64,000 bases of DNA, from contig JAFKEU010000004.1 in NCBI GenBank assembly GCA_017308475.1, positions 496,001 through 560,000 on the forward strand, given 5' to 3'. A program made the translations under genes and the position numbers. Shown piece by piece: positions 63,329 through 64,000 of this stretch. Each line of letters starts with the position of its first letter. Position 1 is the stretch's first letter. The stretch comes from Alphaproteobacteria bacterium. Its GTDB lineage: Bacteria > Pseudomonadota > Alphaproteobacteria > Micropepsales > Micropepsaceae. The notes under the pieces were generated by a model, which was not told where the DNA came from, did not search any database, and saw nothing but the letters and a program-made list of their open reading frames with translations.

Positions 63329-64000
63329 CTAGTTGCGTCGCGCCGGATGGCTTTCGATGAAGTCCAGCTGCCTTTCGTCGAGCGCCTCCACCGTTACACC
63401 CTTGTCACCAAACACCAGCCGCTGCTCCTTGCGCGGACTGTAGCGGGGGATGGGCGCGGCGGCCGTAGCGGGATTTCCGGTTCTGGCGAAAGCGACCACC
63501 ACATCCTGCATCATGTCGGACAGTTTGTAGTCATAGGGTGTCCAGTCGCGGATGTGGCGATAAAGGTTCAGCGAGTCCAGGGTGCCGAACCAGAAGGGCA
63601 GGTCCGAATTGTGATAGGCGCCGGCCGTCTTCACATCCATGTCGGTGATTACCACGCCCGGCGGATAGGGATGGGGATGGTTGTACTGCACCAGCCAGAC
63701 CGGCGCCTTGCCGTGTTCAGCCTGCGCCTTCGCCCAGTCGCGCGCCTCAATGCCGAAGCCGGAAATGCGTGCGACTGCCTTGGCCTGATGCACCGCTTCC
63801 GCGTCGGTCTTCGCGGGGAACAGTTTCAGGAAGGCATCCGCGTCGGCGCCGTAAAGCGAGTGCGCCGCTTGCTGGTAGTCGGCCAGGGTGGTCGCGCTGG
63901 TCACCGCGGTCTTGCTGCCTATGTCGTTGCCGACCGAAGACAAAAGCATGGGCACGTCGATCTGGCGGCCGGCGGCGAACGTCTGGGCCGGCGTTTCGGT
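63329..64000 (-). CDS. Carboxylesterase type B family, C-terminal part (5' truncated by window)
   Basis: The visible 223 residues are the C-terminal third of a type B carboxylesterase. The frame is open to the edge of the window, entering at TETPAQTFAAGRQIDVPMLLSSVGNDIGS. The catalytic His is in GAYHNSDLPFWFGTLD. The nucleophile Ser and the N-terminal part lie outside. It could hydrolyse esters or feruloyl/acetyl groups of plant-derived compounds. It is on the same strand as the sugar isomerase-like gene, 71 bases upstream of it. Confidence 0.85.
   Translation of the reverse strand, partial: TETPAQTFAAGRQIDVPMLLSSVGNDIGSKTAVTSATTLADYQQAAHSLYGADADAFLKLFPAKTDAEAVHQAKAVARISGFGIEARDWAKAQAEHGKAPVWLVQYNHPHPYPPGVVITDMDVKTAGAYHNSDLPFWFGTLDSLNLYRHIRDWTPYDYKLSDMMQDVVVAFARTGNPATAAAPIPRYSPRKEQRLVFGDKGVTVEALDERQLDFIESHPARRN

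Overview
The window is 64 kb of GC-rich chromosomal DNA from an alphaproteobacterium. Class-level markers are the conserved block rplU-rpmA-obgE-proB-proA-nadD-rsfS-rlmH, a GapR/DUF2312 protein, DUF1244, a FliX flagellar regulator, an aa3 oxidase subunit IV and a three-subunit (AA/AB/B) transhydrogenase. I cannot place it below class. I see no rRNA, tRNA, transposase, integrase, phage gene or CRISPR array.

Region 1 (0-12 kb) is core metabolism: the 3' part of sucA, then sucB with a good terminator, a DUF1428 gene, fliX, and the long minus-strand operon from rplU to rlmH. Region 2 (10-20.8 kb) mixes small housekeeping genes: a membrane protein, a CX5R phosphatase overlapping alkB, a class-I glutamine amidotransferase, lolA-like, gpsA, EVE-domain and PmtA-like genes. 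It also holds a coiled-coil protein built on 22-residue repeats, a GNAT enzyme and the pnt operon. The pnt operon is led by a 48-residue cytochrome oxidase subunit IV gene.

Region 3 (21-37.6 kb) has an orphan NtrC-type regulator followed by a nine-haem cytochrome. It continues with an alpha-L-fucosidase, gapR, DUF1244, N-formylglutamate amidohydrolase, pyruvate kinase, two tandem paralogous secreted proteins with a TPR protein, glycolate oxidase (glcDEF), rpmJ and a lytic transglycosylase. Region 4 (37.7-48.8 kb) is envelope related: pbpC coupled to an alpha-2-macroglobulin, a secreted metallophosphatase and a TonB-dependent receptor.

Region 5 (48.8-64 kb) is accessory. A tightly overlapped four-gene operon (GntR regulator, MFS transporter, RutA-like flavin monooxygenase, isochorismatase-type hydrolase) looks like a dedicated N-heterocycle or amide catabolic unit. 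It is followed by many exported propeller or saccharide-related proteins: a Tat-type propeller-like protein, a PQQ dehydrogenase whose membrane anchor is a separate gene, two peptidyl-amidating-lyase-like NHL proteins (one with the metal and catalytic residues, one without), and a 1,029-residue double beta-helix protein with a C-terminal propeller. A Tat-exported sugar isomerase-like protein and a truncated carboxylesterase end the window. The most interesting candidates for new biology are this periplasmic cluster, the operon next to it, and a palindromic repeat family with one member apparently absorbed in frame into pbpC.
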